This document shows positions 1-8,483 of a stretch of 50,599 nucleotides of DNA, in pieces. The notes beneath the pieces are model-generated. The model was not told where the DNA came from and made no database searches. It was given only the letters and a program-made list of their open reading frames with translations. Each line of letters starts with the position of its first letter. The stretch's first letter is position 1. The stretch lies in assembly GCF_018904615.1 (NCBI RefSeq), contig NZ_JADCNH010000029.1:1-50599 (forward strand), written 5' to 3'. Source of the DNA: Verticiella alkaliphila (GTDB lineage: Bacteria > Pseudomonadota > Gammaproteobacteria > Burkholderiales > Burkholderiaceae_B). The translations under genes were made by a program, and so were the position numbers.

Positions 1-194
1 GTGTTGATCGTGATGCCGCGCGCCTTTTCTTCCGGCGCTGCGTCGATCTGGTCGTAGCCCTTGGCTTCGCCGCCGAATGCCTTCGACAGCACGGTGGTGA
101 TCGCTGCGGTGAGCGTGGTCTTGCCGTGGTCGACGTGACCGATGGTGCCGACGTTCACGTGCGGCTTGGTACGCTCAAACTTGCCTTTTGCCAT
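1..194 (-). CDS. tuf: Elongation factor Tu, 5' part only
   Basis: This is the N-terminal 64 residues of EF-Tu, the GTPase that delivers aminoacyl-tRNA to the ribosome. The translation begins [20 protein letters not shown] and continues with the P-loop GHVDHGKT at about residues 19-26, then the start of the switch I region. The start codon is ATG at 194 on the minus strand with an AGGAG-type ribosome binding site just upstream; the rest of the gene lies beyond the left edge of the window. It is the last visible gene of a tRNA-Tyr/Gly/Thr-tuf transcription unit, the same order as tyrU-glyT-thrT-tufB in E. coli. Identification is certain; which tuf copy it is cannot be told here. Confidence 0.97.
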   Translation of the reverse strand, partial: MAKGKFERTKPHVNVGTIGHVDHGKTTLTAAITTVLSKAFGGEAKGYDQIDAAPEEKARGITIN

Positions 195-246
195 GGCTGA
201 CTCCTGACCTGGGTGCCTGCTGAAAGAGGAACACTGAAACGAAGCG

Positions 247-321
<75 letters not shown>

Positions 322-342
322 AAATCTGACACTACTGAAAGC

Positions 343-416
343 TGGAGCGGGTGAAGGGAATCGAACCCTCGTCGTAAGCTTGGAAGGCTTCTGCTCTACC
401 ATTGAGCTACACCCGC
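343..416 (-). tRNA. tRNA-Gly (anticodon TCC)
   Basis: A 74-nt cloverleaf on the minus strand with encoded CCA. The acceptor stem GCGGGTG pairs with CACCCGC, the anticodon loop is CTTCCAA, and the T loop is GTTCGATT. Anticodon TCC reads GGA and GGG. It is the middle tRNA of the Tyr-Gly-Thr-tuf array. Confidence 0.97.
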
Positions 417-503
417 GAGGTCGTTCTACCCAATCCTGCTATCAGTCAATTCTTTTACCGCCCTGCTCGTGTTGGTTAGGCACAAGCAGTTAGTTCTATT
501 CTT

Positions 504-590
504 TGGTGGACGAGGTTGGATTCGAACCAACGTAGGCGCAAGGCCAACAGATTTACAGTCTGCCCCCTTTAACCACTCGGGCACCCGTCC
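504..590 (-). tRNA. tRNA-Tyr (anticodon GTA)
   Basis: An 87-nt class II tRNA on the minus strand with encoded CCA. The acceptor stem GGACGGG pairs with CTCGTCC with one G-T pair, the anticodon stem-loop is CAGACTGTAAATCTG with anticodon GTA, and there is the long variable arm typical of bacterial tRNA-Tyr. It is the first RNA of the tRNA-tuf transcription unit; its 5' end lies about 10 nt downstream of the predicted transcription start. Confidence 0.97.
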
Positions 591-605
591 GAAGAAGAAC
601 TAGCG

Positions 606-634
606 ATTATGAAGGTGTTTTTCCGGCTTGTCAA
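606..634 (-). promoter_or_regulatory. Sigma-70 promoter of the tRNA-Tyr/Gly/Thr-tuf unit
   Basis: On the minus strand a perfect -35 hexamer TTGACA (complement of 629-634) is followed after exactly 17 nt by CATAAT (complement of 606-611), a 5/6 match to the -10 consensus. Transcription would start near 599, just before tRNA-Tyr. The near-consensus promoter fits a highly expressed tRNA-tuf operon. Confidence 0.85.
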
Positions 635-833
635 TTCCCACTGGGTTTTGAATCGTTTCTGAATTCCTGGCGCAGGTGGGCTCCGAAAAGCCCGAACCGC
701 GTTTCGGGTCAGGGGGCGCATAGTAACAGAAAGAGTGGGGCGTGTCTTGTAACCGCGCTTTCGTGACGACTTTCCTCGCTGAAAACATCCAGTCTCGTGT
801 GCAGGGCCTTGATTCCTATCGCATTTATGTACT

Positions 834-854
834 AGCGGCGCTTCGGGCGCCGCT
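834..854. repeat. Perfect 8-bp inverted repeat between the divergent promoters
   Basis: AGCGGCGC, the loop TTCGG, then GCGCCGCT form a strong stem-loop. No clean T-tract follows on either strand, so it is not a convincing intrinsic terminator. The remaining intergenic DNA from 635 to about 890 holds no gene or RNA that I can support; a 62-codon minus-strand ORF there lacks any recognisable feature. Confidence 0.5.
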
Positions 855-893
855 AAGTCTTTGTTACTGCTGGAAAAAGTAGCTCAACGCGTA

Positions 894-920
894 TTGACCT
901 GGGTAGGTCGTTCTTTTAGA
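894..920 (+). promoter_or_regulatory. Candidate promoter of the dcw cluster
   Basis: TTGACC at 894-899 matches the -35 consensus in 5 of 6 positions. A weaker -10 candidate, TTTAGA at 915-920, follows after 15 nt. The candidate lies directly upstream of the MraZ box array, so MraZ bound there would sit at the transcription start. The -10 assignment and spacing are not strong. Confidence 0.35.
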
Positions 921-955
921 GTGGAAAAAAGTAGGATTTCGTGAAAAAAAGTGGG
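921..955 (+). promoter_or_regulatory. MraZ operator: four 10-bp-phased GTGG-type boxes
   Basis: Four pentamers, GTGGA (921), GTAGG (931), GTGAA (941) and GTGGG (951), occur at exact 10-nt intervals separated by A-rich 5-nt spacers. MraZ is known to bind direct repeats of this kind (TGGGN with 5-nt spacers in E. coli; related AAAGTG repeats in Mollicutes) upstream of its own gene. The third box would fall inside the coding region if translation began at GTG 941, which argues for the start at GTG 965. Confidence 0.75.
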
Positions 956-964
956 GCTAACGCC

Positions 965-1393
965 GTGTTCCAAGGCAGCAATGCACTGACGCTGGATGCG
1001 AAGGGGCGGATCTCGATTCCGACCCGGCATCGCGACGCGCTGTTGCAGCAGGCCAACGGCAGTCTCACGCTCACCAGGCACCCGGACGGGTGCCTTTTGG
1101 TGTATCCGCGCTCCGTCTGGGAAGCGCGGCGCGAAGAGATCGTGCGGTTTCCGATGTCTGCTCGTGGTCTGCAGCGTCTGCTGCTCGGTCATGCGCAGGA
1201 CGTCGACATGGATTCGGCAGGTCGGGTGCTGGTGGCGCCCGAGCTGCGCGCGGCGGCCGGGATGGACCGCGACGTCATGCTGATGGGAATGGGCTCGCAC
1301 TTCGAGCTGTGGGATGCGGACAAGCTCGCCAAGAGCGAGGCGCAGGCCATGGCCGATGGCGTGGGCGATGTACTCAACAATTTTTCATTCTGA
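965..1393 (+). CDS. mraZ: Transcriptional regulator MraZ
   Basis: MraZ is the AbrB-fold, ring-forming DNA-binding protein that autoregulates the dcw cluster. The 142-residue product starts with the family signature [20 protein letters not shown] and carries a second half-domain around LDAKGR-like SAGRVLVAP at residues about 79-87, as expected of the two-SpoVT/AbrB architecture. I chose GTG 965 because the family starts at exactly this phenylalanine and because the alternative GTG 941 lies within the MraZ operator repeats; a GTGGGG at 951-956 can serve as ribosome binding site. The alternative would add eight residues. rsmH starts 5 nt after the stop codon. Confidence 0.93.
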   Translation: MFQGSNALTLDAKGRISIPTRHRDALLQQANGSLTLTRHPDGCLLVYPRSVWEARREEIVRFPMSARGLQRLLLGHAQDVDMDSAGRVLVAPELRAAAGMDRDVMLMGMGSHFELWDADKLAKSEAQAMADGVGDVLNNFSF

Positions 1394-1398
1394 TCGAC

Positions 1399-2451
1399 GT
1401 GACGAACGCTTTCGAACATCGGCCTGTCTTGCTGGGGCCGGCCGTGGCGGCATTGACCGCACCCGAGTTCGACGCCCGCCGGGCGCCGGCCTCTGCGGCC
1501 GGCCCCTTGCGCGACGGCATCTGGGTCGACGGCACATTCGGGCGTGGCGGTCACAGCCGGGCATTGTTGGCACAACTGTCGTCGCAGGCGCGCCTGGTCG
1601 TATTCGACCGGGATCCTCAGGCGATCGCCGAGGCCGAGCGCCTGGCGGCCGAGGATGCGCGGGTCACGGTCGTGCACGCACCGTTCGCCGCCATGCAGCG
1701 CGAACTGTCGTCACGGGGTATTGCGGAAGTCGATGGCGTCCTTCTGGACGTCGGGGTGTCCTCCCCGCAGATCGACGATGCCGAGCGCGGATTTTCATTC
1801 ATGCGCGACGGCCCGCTGGACATGCGGATGGATACGACGCGCGGCGACACCGCCGCGCAATGGCTGGCGAATGCCAGCGTGGACGACATGCGGGAGGTCA
1901 TCAGACGCCATGGGGAAGAACGGTTTGCTTTTCAGATTGCAAAGGCGATTGCAGCTCGCCGCGAGAACGGGAGCCTCTCAACTACCCGTGAGCTTGCCGA
2001 GCTCGTGGCGGGCGTCGTCCGTACGCGGGAGAAGGGGCAACATCCGGCCACCCGCACCTTTCAGGCTATACGGATTCACGTCAATCGTGAGCTTGCGCAG
2101 CTCGCGGGTGCGCTCGCGTCCGCTCTGAATGTCCTGAAGCCGGGTGCGCGCCTCGCCGTGATCAGCTTTCACTCCCTGGAGGATCGGCTGGTCAAGCGCT
2201 TCATGGCGGCGGCAGCCAATCCCGGCGCCGACACCGCCCGACTGCCATTGCGCGAGGATGAACGGCCGCAGCCCGTCCTGCGGTTGCGCGGCAAGGTCCT
2301 GCCCGACGCCACTGAGGTCGAGGGCAATCCGCGCGCGCGCTCTGCCGTACTGCGCATCGCCGAACGTACCGACATTGCTCTGCCGCCTGGCGGCGCTGCC
2401 GTGTATGCCCAGGGTGACACGGCAGTCTTTGCGCAGGGGGTGGATGCCTGA
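1399..2451 (+). CDS. rsmH: 16S rRNA (cytosine1402-N4)-methyltransferase RsmH
   Basis: RsmH (MraW) methylates N4 of C1402 in 16S rRNA using S-adenosylmethionine. The 350-residue product, starting at GTG 1399, opens with the family sequence FEHRPVLL. It has the SAM-binding motif [10 protein letters not shown] at about residues 37-46, [10 protein letters not shown] near 116-125, [16 protein letters not shown] near 211-226 and the C-terminal [10 protein letters not shown]. An extra alanine-rich stretch (residues about 20-30) between the first strand and the SAM motif is also typical of Bordetella-type RsmH. It follows mraZ by 5 nt and overlaps the ftsL start by one base (TGATG), so it is translationally coupled in the dcw operon. 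Confidence 0.96.
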   Translation: MTNAFEHRPVLLGPAVAALTAPEFDARRAPASAAGPLRDGIWVDGTFGRGGHSRALLAQLSSQARLVVFDRDPQAIAEAERLAAEDARVTVVHAPFAAMQRELSSRGIAEVDGVLLDVGVSSPQIDDAERGFSFMRDGPLDMRMDTTRGDTAAQWLANASVDDMREVIRRHGEERFAFQIAKAIAARRENGSLSTTRELAELVAGVVRTREKGQHPATRTFQAIRIHVNRELAQLAGALASALNVLKPGARLAVISFHSLEDRLVKRFMAAAANPGADTARLPLREDERPQPVLRLRGKVLPDATEVEGNPRARSAVLRIAERTDIALPPGGAAVYAQGDTAVFAQGVDA

Positions 2452-2750
2452 TGATCCGCACCGCCTTTGTGCTGAGCGTGGCCATGGTGGGCTGCGCACT
2501 GTCGCTGGTGACGAGCCGGTATGAGCTGCGCACCACTGTCGTGCAGCTTGAGCGCGCACGGCAGGACGAGCGCGATCTGGACGTCGAGTGGCGCCAGCTC
2601 CAGCTGGATCTGACGGATTACGCGCAGCACGCCCGCATCGATGCGGCGGCACGCCAGGCGCTGGAACTCAAGCCGGTCGAGCATGACCGGCGTCTTTACA
2701 TTCGGCCGGGCGGCCAGGTTGCCACGCCCATCTCGGGAGCCACGCCGTGA
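2451..2750 (+). CDS. ftsL: Cell division protein FtsL
   Basis: A 99-residue bitopic membrane protein, matching FtsL, the small partner of FtsB and FtsQ in the divisome. Residues about 3-20 form the only membrane segment; residues about 25-62 (RTTVVQLERARQDERDLDVE onward) have the charged heptad pattern of a periplasmic coiled coil. FtsL is poorly conserved, so the call rests on size, architecture and position between rsmH and ftsI. The start ATG overlaps the rsmH stop and the end overlaps the GTG of ftsI by 4 nt. Confidence 0.9.
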   Translation: MIRTAFVLSVAMVGCALSLVTSRYELRTTVVQLERARQDERDLDVEWRQLQLDLTDYAQHARIDAAARQALELKPVEHDRRLYIRPGGQVATPISGATP

Positions 2751-4510
2751 TCCGCCTTCCCAGCCGCGGCAACCGCAAGGACAAGTTCGACAAGATGGGC
2801 GGGCGCAACACGCCGCGCACGGCGCTGTCGTTCAACCTGCCCGTGCGCCGCGCGCGCTTCGTGCAGTTCATGCTGCTCGCAGGCTTTGCCGTGCTCGCTG
2901 CACGGGCGCTGTATCTCCAGGGTCTGACCAACGACTTTCTCCAGCGTCAGGGCGAGGCGCGCTACGAGCGCACCCTCACGCTACCGGCATCCCGCGGCAA
3001 GATTCTTGACCGCAACGGGGTCGTTCTCGCATCCAGCGTGCCTGCACGCGCGATCTGGGCCATTCCGGAGGATGTGAACGCCACGCGCGAGCAGATGCGC
3101 GAGCTCTCGCGCCTGCTCGAGATCCCGGAGCGGGATCTGCAGACGCGGCTCGATCCGGAGCGCACCTTCGTCTATCTGAAGCGCCAGGTGCCGCTGCAAC
3201 TGGCCGACGAGATCCGCGCGCTGGGCATCGGCGGCATTCATCAGGAGCGCGAGTCGCTGCGCCTGTATCCGCAGGGCGAGGTGATGGCCCACGTGCTGGG
3301 CTTCACGAACATCGACGGCAACGGTCAGGAGGGCGTCGAGCTCGCCTTCAACGATGCGCTGTCGGGCACGGCGGGCAGCCGCCGCGTCATCAAGGATCGC
3401 CTGGGCCGCGTCGTCGAGGACGTGCAGATGATCAGCGCGCCCGTGGACGGCGCGGATCTGCGTCTGTCGCTCGATTCGCGTCTGCAGTACCTCGCGTTCA
3501 ATCACTTGCGCGAGACCATCGATACCTACAAGGCACAGGGCGGCTCGGCCGTGGTGCTGGATGCGCGCACTGGCGAAGTGCTCGCGCTCGCCAATCTGCC
3601 GACCTATGACCCGAACCGCCGCGTCGGCCTGACGGGGGCGTCGCTGCGCAACCGCGCCTTCACGGACTCCTTCGAGCCGGGCTCGACGATGAAGCCCTTC
3701 TCGGTGGCGCTCGCGCTGGATCAGCGCCGCATCGCGCCGAATTCCGTCTTCAAGACCTATGGCGGGCGCTTCACCTTCGCCGGCCACACCATCTCTGACG
3801 TCAGCCGTTCCACCGAGCTCGACGTGACGGGAATCTTGCAAAAGTCGAGCAACATTGGGATGACGCAGATCTCCGAGCGTCTGGCCTCGCGCGACATGTG
3901 GAACACGTTCACGGCGCTGGGCCTGGGACAGGCGCCGGCGCTGGGCTTTCCCGGCGTGGCCGCCGGCCGTCTGCGGCCCTGGGAGCGCTGGCGCCCCATC
4001 GAGAAGGCCACCATGTCCTATGGCTACGGGCTGTCGGTCTCACTGGTGCAGCTGGCCCGCGCCTACACCGCGTTCGCCCGCGACGGCGACGTGACCTCGA
4101 TCTCGCTCATCAAGCGCGACAGCGCGCCCACGACCGTGCCGGTGTACACGCCGGAAGTCTCGCGCACCGTGCGTGGCATGCTGGAAGTGGCGGCGGGCTT
4201 CGCACGCGCCCAGGTGCCTGGCTACCGTGTGGCGGGCAAGAGCGGCACGGCGCGCAAGATCATCGATGGTCAGTACAGCCGCAGTCGCTACACCGCATCC
4301 TTCGTCGGTTTCGCGCCCGTGTCGAATCCTCGCATCATCGTCGCGGTGCGCATCGATGAGCCGGGCGGCGAGTTCTATTACGGTGGTCGCGTCGCCGCGC
4401 CGGCGTTCTCCGCCATCATGGGCGGCGCGCTGCGGGTGCTGGGCGTCGAGCCCGATGCGCCGTTCCAGGCGCTGCACGCCGCGGCCGAATCGCAGGCGGC
4501 GACCCGATGA
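2747..4510 (+). CDS. ftsI: Septal peptidoglycan transpeptidase FtsI (PBP3)
   Basis: FtsI cross-links septal peptidoglycan together with the FtsW polymerase. The 587-residue protein has a basic cytoplasmic N-terminus, one membrane anchor at about residues 35-57, a non-penicillin-binding pedestal module starting near RGKILDRNG (about 85), and the transpeptidase domain. The three active-site motifs are visible: S313-TMK with nucleophile S313, S367-S-N369, and K498-SGT. Translation starts at GTG 2747, overlapping the ftsL stop (GTGA), and ends in an ATGA overlap with murEF. Nothing suggests altered beta-lactam binding from sequence alone. Confidence 0.97.
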   Translation: MIRLPSRGNRKDKFDKMGGRNTPRTALSFNLPVRRARFVQFMLLAGFAVLAARALYLQGLTNDFLQRQGEARYERTLTLPASRGKILDRNGVVLASSVPARAIWAIPEDVNATREQMRELSRLLEIPERDLQTRLDPERTFVYLKRQVPLQLADEIRALGIGGIHQERESLRLYPQGEVMAHVLGFTNIDGNGQEGVELAFNDALSGTAGSRRVIKDRLGRVVEDVQMISAPVDGADLRLSLDSRLQYLAFNHLRETIDTYKAQGGSAVVLDARTGEVLALANLPTYDPNRRVGLTGASLRNRAFTDSFEPGSTMKPFSVALALDQRRIAPNSVFKTYGGRFTFAGHTISDVSRSTELDVTGILQKSSNIGMTQISERLASRDMWNTFTALGLGQAPALGFPGVAAGRLRPWERWRPIEKATMSYGYGLSVSLVQLARAYTAFARDGDVTSISLIKRDSAPTTVPVYTPEVSRTVRGMLEVAAGFARAQVPGYRVAGKSGTARKIIDGQYSRSRYTASFVGFAPVSNPRIIVAVRIDEPGGEFYYGGRVAAPAFSAIMGGALRVLGVEPDAPFQALHAAAESQAATR

Positions 4511-7320
4511 GCGCGCGTGACATCCTCGACTGGCTGCGTACCCACGTGGCCGACGGCGCCGATCTGCATCTGGACTCGCGCCGGATCCGTCAGGGTGACG
4601 TCTTCGTGGCCTGCCCGGGCACCCTTGCGGACGGCCGCGACCACATCCTGGCTGCCGTCGAGGCGGGCGCGATGGCCGTGGTCTTCGAAGCCGACGGTGC
4701 GGCAGATGCCCTGGCCGCGACACTCGCAGGCCAAGGCGTGCCGGCGTTGGCCGTCCCCGCCTTGCGCTCGGCGCTGGGCGCCGTCGCCCACGCCTGGTAC
4801 GGCGAGCCGTCGGCCACGCTGGCCGTGCTCGCCGTCACGGGCACCAACGGCAAGACGTCGTGCACGCAGTGGCTCGCACAAGCCCTGTCCGCCTCCGGCC
4901 GTCCGTGCGGCGTGATAGGCACGCTCGGTGTGTCCTTTCCGGACGGCACGAGCGAATCGACGGGTCTCACGACACCGGACGTCATCGGTACGCATCGGCT
5001 GCTGGCGCGCTTGCGCGCCGCCGGGGCCCAGGCCGTGGCCATCGAGGCCTCCTCGATCGGACTCGAACAAGGGCGCATGGATGGCGTGCAGATCGCCGTG
5101 GCCGCCTTTACCAACCTCACACGCGACCACCTCGACGCCCATGGCGACATGGTGAGCTACGAGCGGGCCAAAGCGCGGCTCTTCGCCTGGCCCGGCCTGC
5201 AGGCTGCCGTCATCAACCGCGATGACGCTGCAGGCGCCCGCATGGCCGACGTCGCCACGGCGCCGGTGCTGGGATACCGCATCGTCACGGCAGAGGGCGT
5301 GCCGCAGGACACCGCGCTCGTCGCCGAATCGGTGCAGGCGACGACGGATGGCACCTTGTTCACGCTGCGCATGCGCGAGGAGGGCGCGGCCCTCATCCGT
5401 ACGCCGCTGCTCGGGCGCCACAACGTCGAGAATCTCCTGGCCGTCGCCGGCGTGCTGCGGGCGCTGGGTTGGCCGCTGCAGCGCGTCGCAGGTGCGCTCG
5501 GCGCGCTGACGCCAGTTCGCGGCCGCCTGCAGAGCGTCGGCTTTCCCGGCAGCACCGGCCCGCTCGTCGTCGTCGATTACGCGCACACGCCGGATGCGTT
5601 GGCGAACGTGCTCGCGGCCCTGCGTCCGTTGGCCGACGCCCGCCGTGGCCGGCTGGTGTGTCTCTTCGGCTGTGGTGGCGAGCGCGATCCCGGCAAGCGT
5701 GGCCCGATGGGCGCCATCGTCCAGGCCCACGCCGACACCGTCGTTGTGACGAGCGACAACCCGCGCAGCGAATCACCGGATGCCATCATCGCTGCCATTC
5801 TCGCCGGCATGCTGACGCCGCAGGCCGACACGGTCCGCGTCGAGCCCGATCGCGCGTTGGCCATCCTCGGCGCCGTCTGGCGTGCTCAGCCGGCGGATGT
5901 GGTGCTGCTCGCGGGAAAAGGCCATGAGACGACGCAGCAGATCGGCGCCACCTTGCTCCCGTTCGACGATGCCGAATGGGCACGCGTGGCCTTGGCGCTC
6001 GCTCGAGCCTCGGCCGTCACCACCGACACGCGTCGCGTGAATACGGACGAAGTCTTCGTCGCGCTCACGGGTGAACGCTTCGACGGTCATGATTTCGTTG
6101 CGGCTGCCGCAGATGCCGGGGCGCTGGCCGCCATCGTCGAGCACCCGGTGACGGGCGATGTGCCGCAACTGGTAGTGGGCGACACGCGCCAGGCCCTGCT
6201 GCGCATCGGCCAGGCATGGCGTGAACGCTTCACGCTGCCGCTGATCGCCGTGACGGGCAGCAATGGCAAGACGACGACCAAGGAAATGGTCGCGGCGATC
6301 CTGGCTGCCTGGCATGGCCGCGACGCCGTGCTCGCCACGCAGGGCAACCTGAACAACGAGATCGGCGTGCCGCTCACGCTGCTGCGCCTGCGTCCCGGTC
6401 ATCGCGCGGCCGTGGTGGAGCTGGGCATGAATCACCCGGGTGAGATCGCCGTGCTGGCTGCGGCGACTCGTCCCACGATCGCGCTCGTGAACAACGCGCA
6501 GCGCGAGCACCAGGAATTCATGCAGTCCGTGCACGCGGTGGCGGTGGAGAACGGTGCGGTGCTGGCCGCGCTGGCCACCGACGGTGTCGCGGTCTTCCCC
6601 GCCGACGACGCGCACGCGGCCGTCTGGGAAGAGCTTGCCGACACGCGTGCGCGTCAGCGTTTTGCCGTGTCAGCCCCGGCCGAGGTCGTAGCGCGTGACG
6701 TCATCGCCCAGGACGACGGCACCGCGTTCACGCTCGTCGCGCCGCAGGGCGAGGCGTCAGTACGCCTGCGCGTCGCCGGCCGGCACAACCTGCACAACGC
6801 GCTGGCGGCTGCCGCCTGCACGCTGGCGGCGGGCTGCCCGCTGTCGGCCGTCGCCGAGGGCCTCGCCGGCTTCTCGGCTGTGCAAGGGCGACTGCAATCC
6901 CAGCGACTCGCCGACGGCACCTGGCTGATCGACGATACCTACAACGCCAATCCCGATTCCGTGCGCGCGGCCATCGACGTGCTCGCAGGCCTGCCCGGCC
7001 CCCGCGTGCTCGTGCTGGGCGACATGGGCGAGGTCGGCAACGAGGGCCCCGCCATGCATCGCGAGGTGGGGGCCTATGCACGCGAACGCGGCATCGAGCG
7101 CCTGGTGGCCATGGGCGAGGCGAGCCGCGCCTGCATCACCGCATTCGGCGACGGTGCCACGCACGTGGCCGATGCCGCTGCAGCGGCAACGTTGCTGCGC
7201 ACGATGCCCGCAGGGGCGATTCTGGTCAAAGGTTCCCGCTTCATGCGGATGGAGAAGGTGGTGGTGGCATTGCAGCAAGCCCAGGACAGCACAGGCGGAG
7301 GGCAGAATCATGCTGCTTGA
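4507..7320 (+). CDS. murEF: MurE-MurF fusion: UDP-MurNAc-tripeptide synthetase / D-Ala-D-Ala-adding ligase
   Basis: A single 937-codon frame encodes two consecutive Mur ligases. Residues 1 to about 495 are MurE, adding meso-diaminopimelate to UDP-MurNAc-L-Ala-D-Glu. It has the ATP-binding GTNGKT at 112-117 and the DNPR motif at 417-420, which marks meso-DAP rather than lysine specificity. Residues about 500-937 are MurF, adding D-Ala-D-Ala, with GSNGKT at 584-589 and [10 protein letters not shown] near 814-823. The junction is tight: the MurE C-terminal helix (ALALARASA) runs directly into TTDTRRV of MurF, so the usual first 15-20 residues of a free MurF are missing. There is no stop codon or frameshift, so the fusion is real in this sequence. 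It overlaps ftsI (ATGA) and runs 11 nt into mraY. Confidence 0.97.
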   Translation: MSARDILDWLRTHVADGADLHLDSRRIRQGDVFVACPGTLADGRDHILAAVEAGAMAVVFEADGAADALAATLAGQGVPALAVPALRSALGAVAHAWYGEPSATLAVLAVTGTNGKTSCTQWLAQALSASGRPCGVIGTLGVSFPDGTSESTGLTTPDVIGTHRLLARLRAAGAQAVAIEASSIGLEQGRMDGVQIAVAAFTNLTRDHLDAHGDMVSYERAKARLFAWPGLQAAVINRDDAAGARMADVATAPVLGYRIVTAEGVPQDTALVAESVQATTDGTLFTLRMREEGAALIRTPLLGRHNVENLLAVAGVLRALGWPLQRVAGALGALTPVRGRLQSVGFPGSTGPLVVVDYAHTPDALANVLAALRPLADARRGRLVCLFGCGGERDPGKRGPMGAIVQAHADTVVVTSDNPRSESPDAIIAAILAGMLTPQADTVRVEPDRALAILGAVWRAQPADVVLLAGKGHETTQQIGATLLPFDDAEWARVALALARASAVTTDTRRVNTDEVFVALTGERFDGHDFVAAAADAGALAAIVEHPVTGDVPQLVVGDTRQALLRIGQAWRERFTLPLIAVTGSNGKTTTKEMVAAILAAWHGRDAVLATQGNLNNEIGVPLTLLRLRPGHRAAVVELGMNHPGEIAVLAAATRPTIALVNNAQREHQEFMQSVHAVAVENGAVLAALATDGVAVFPADDAHAAVWEELADTRARQRFAVSAPAEVVARDVIAQDDGTAFTLVAPQGEASVRLRVAGRHNLHNALAAAACTLAAGCPLSAVAEGLAGFSAVQGRLQSQRLADGTWLIDDTYNANPDSVRAAIDVLAGLPGPRVLVLGDMGEVGNEGPAMHREVGAYARERGIERLVAMGEASRACITAFGDGATHVADAAAAATLLRTMPAGAILVKGSRFMRMEKVVVALQQAQDSTGGGQNHAA

Positions 7321-8479
7321 ACTCACGCAATGGCTGGCCAACGAGTGGAGTTTCTTCTCCGTCTTCAGCTACATCACGATGCGTGCGCTCATGGCGTGCG
7401 CCACGGCGCTCATCATCGGCCTGGCCGCAGGCCCGTGGGTGATCCGCCGCCTGACCGCGATGAAGATCGCCCAGGCCGTGCGCACGTATGGTCCGCAGAC
7501 ACACCTCGTCAAGAGCGGCACGCCCACCATGGGTGGCGCCCTCATCCTCATCGCCATCGGCATCACCACGCTGCTCTGGGCCGACTGGTCCAACCGCTTC
7601 GTGTGGGTGGTGCTGCTCGTGACCTTCGGGTTTGGCTGGATCGGCTGGGCGGATGACTACCGCAAGGTGGTGCACCGCAACCCGGAAGGCATGCCGTCGC
7701 GCGAGAAGTTCATGTGGCAGGCCATCATCGGCGTCATCGCCGCTGGCTACCTGACCTTCGCCGTGGCCGCACCGGCCAATGCGGATCTCTGGCCGCTCTT
7801 CAAGTCCTGGGTGGCAAGCGGCTTCACCATGCCGCTGCCCGAACGCGCCGATCTCATCGTGCCGTTTTTCAAGAGCGTGAGCTATCCGCTGGGCGTGCTC
7901 GGCTTCGCCGTGCTGACCTGGCTCGTGATCGTGGGCACCAGCAACGCGGTCAACTTGACGGACGGGCTGGACGGGCTCGCGATCATGCCGACCGTGATGG
8001 TCGGTAGCGCGCTAGGCGTCTTCGCCTACGTCGTCGGCCGACCGGACTACGCCAAGTACCTGCTCTTCCCGCACATCCCCGGCGCTGCTGAACTCATGGT
8101 GATCTGCGCGGCACTGGCTGGCGCAGGGCTCGCCTTCCTTTGGTTCAACGCGTATCCGGCCCAGGTTTTCATGGGCGACGTCGGCGCGCTCGCCCTAGGC
8201 GGCGCGCTGGGCACGATGGCCGTCATCGTGCGCCAGGAGATCGTGCTCTTCATCATGGGCGGTGTCTTCGTGGTGGAGACCTTGTCCGTGATGTTGCAGG
8301 TGACCTGGTTCAAATACACGAAGAAACGTTACGGGACAGGCAGGCGCATCCTGCGCATGGCACCCTTGCATCACCATTTCGAAGTCGGCGGCTGGAAGGA
8401 GACCCAGGTCGTCGTGCGCTTCTGGATCATCACCATGATGCTGGTGCTGATCGGCCTGTCCACCCTCAAGCTGCGTTGA
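7310..8479 (+). CDS. mraY: Phospho-MurNAc-pentapeptide transferase MraY (lipid I synthase)
   Basis: MraY transfers phospho-MurNAc-pentapeptide from UDP to undecaprenyl phosphate on the inner face of the membrane, giving lipid I. The 389-residue product is polytopic (about ten membrane segments) and carries the family motifs [27 protein letters not shown] and PLHHHFE, the last three containing the Asp and His residues needed for Mg2+ and catalysis. I placed the start at ATG 7310, giving [10 protein letters not shown], which matches family N-termini; an upstream in-frame extension overlaps MurF and looks non-coding. A GGAGGG sequence lies about 8 nt upstream of the start. Confidence 0.97.
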   Translation: MLLELTQWLANEWSFFSVFSYITMRALMACATALIIGLAAGPWVIRRLTAMKIAQAVRTYGPQTHLVKSGTPTMGGALILIAIGITTLLWADWSNRFVWVVLLVTFGFGWIGWADDYRKVVHRNPEGMPSREKFMWQAIIGVIAAGYLTFAVAAPANADLWPLFKSWVASGFTMPLPERADLIVPFFKSVSYPLGVLGFAVLTWLVIVGTSNAVNLTDGLDGLAIMPTVMVGSALGVFAYVVGRPDYAKYLLFPHIPGAAELMVICAALAGAGLAFLWFNAYPAQVFMGDVGALALGGALGTMAVIVRQEIVLFIMGGVFVVETLSVMLQVTWFKYTKKRYGTGRRILRMAPLHHHFEVGGWKETQVVVRFWIITMMLVLIGLSTLKLR

Positions 8480-8483
8480 CCCC

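Noticed and set aside
600-788. 62-codon minus-strand ORF upstream of the tRNA array
   Set aside because: It overlaps the strong tRNA-tuf promoter, shows no family resemblance or ribosome binding site, and is most likely intergenic.
834-854. Stem-loop between tuf/tRNA and mraZ promoters as an intrinsic terminator
   Set aside because: No T-tract on either strand and no gene ending nearby; kept only as an inverted repeat.
941-964. Upstream GTG as the mraZ start
   Set aside because: The extra eight residues are absent from the family and their codons coincide with the MraZ operator repeats.
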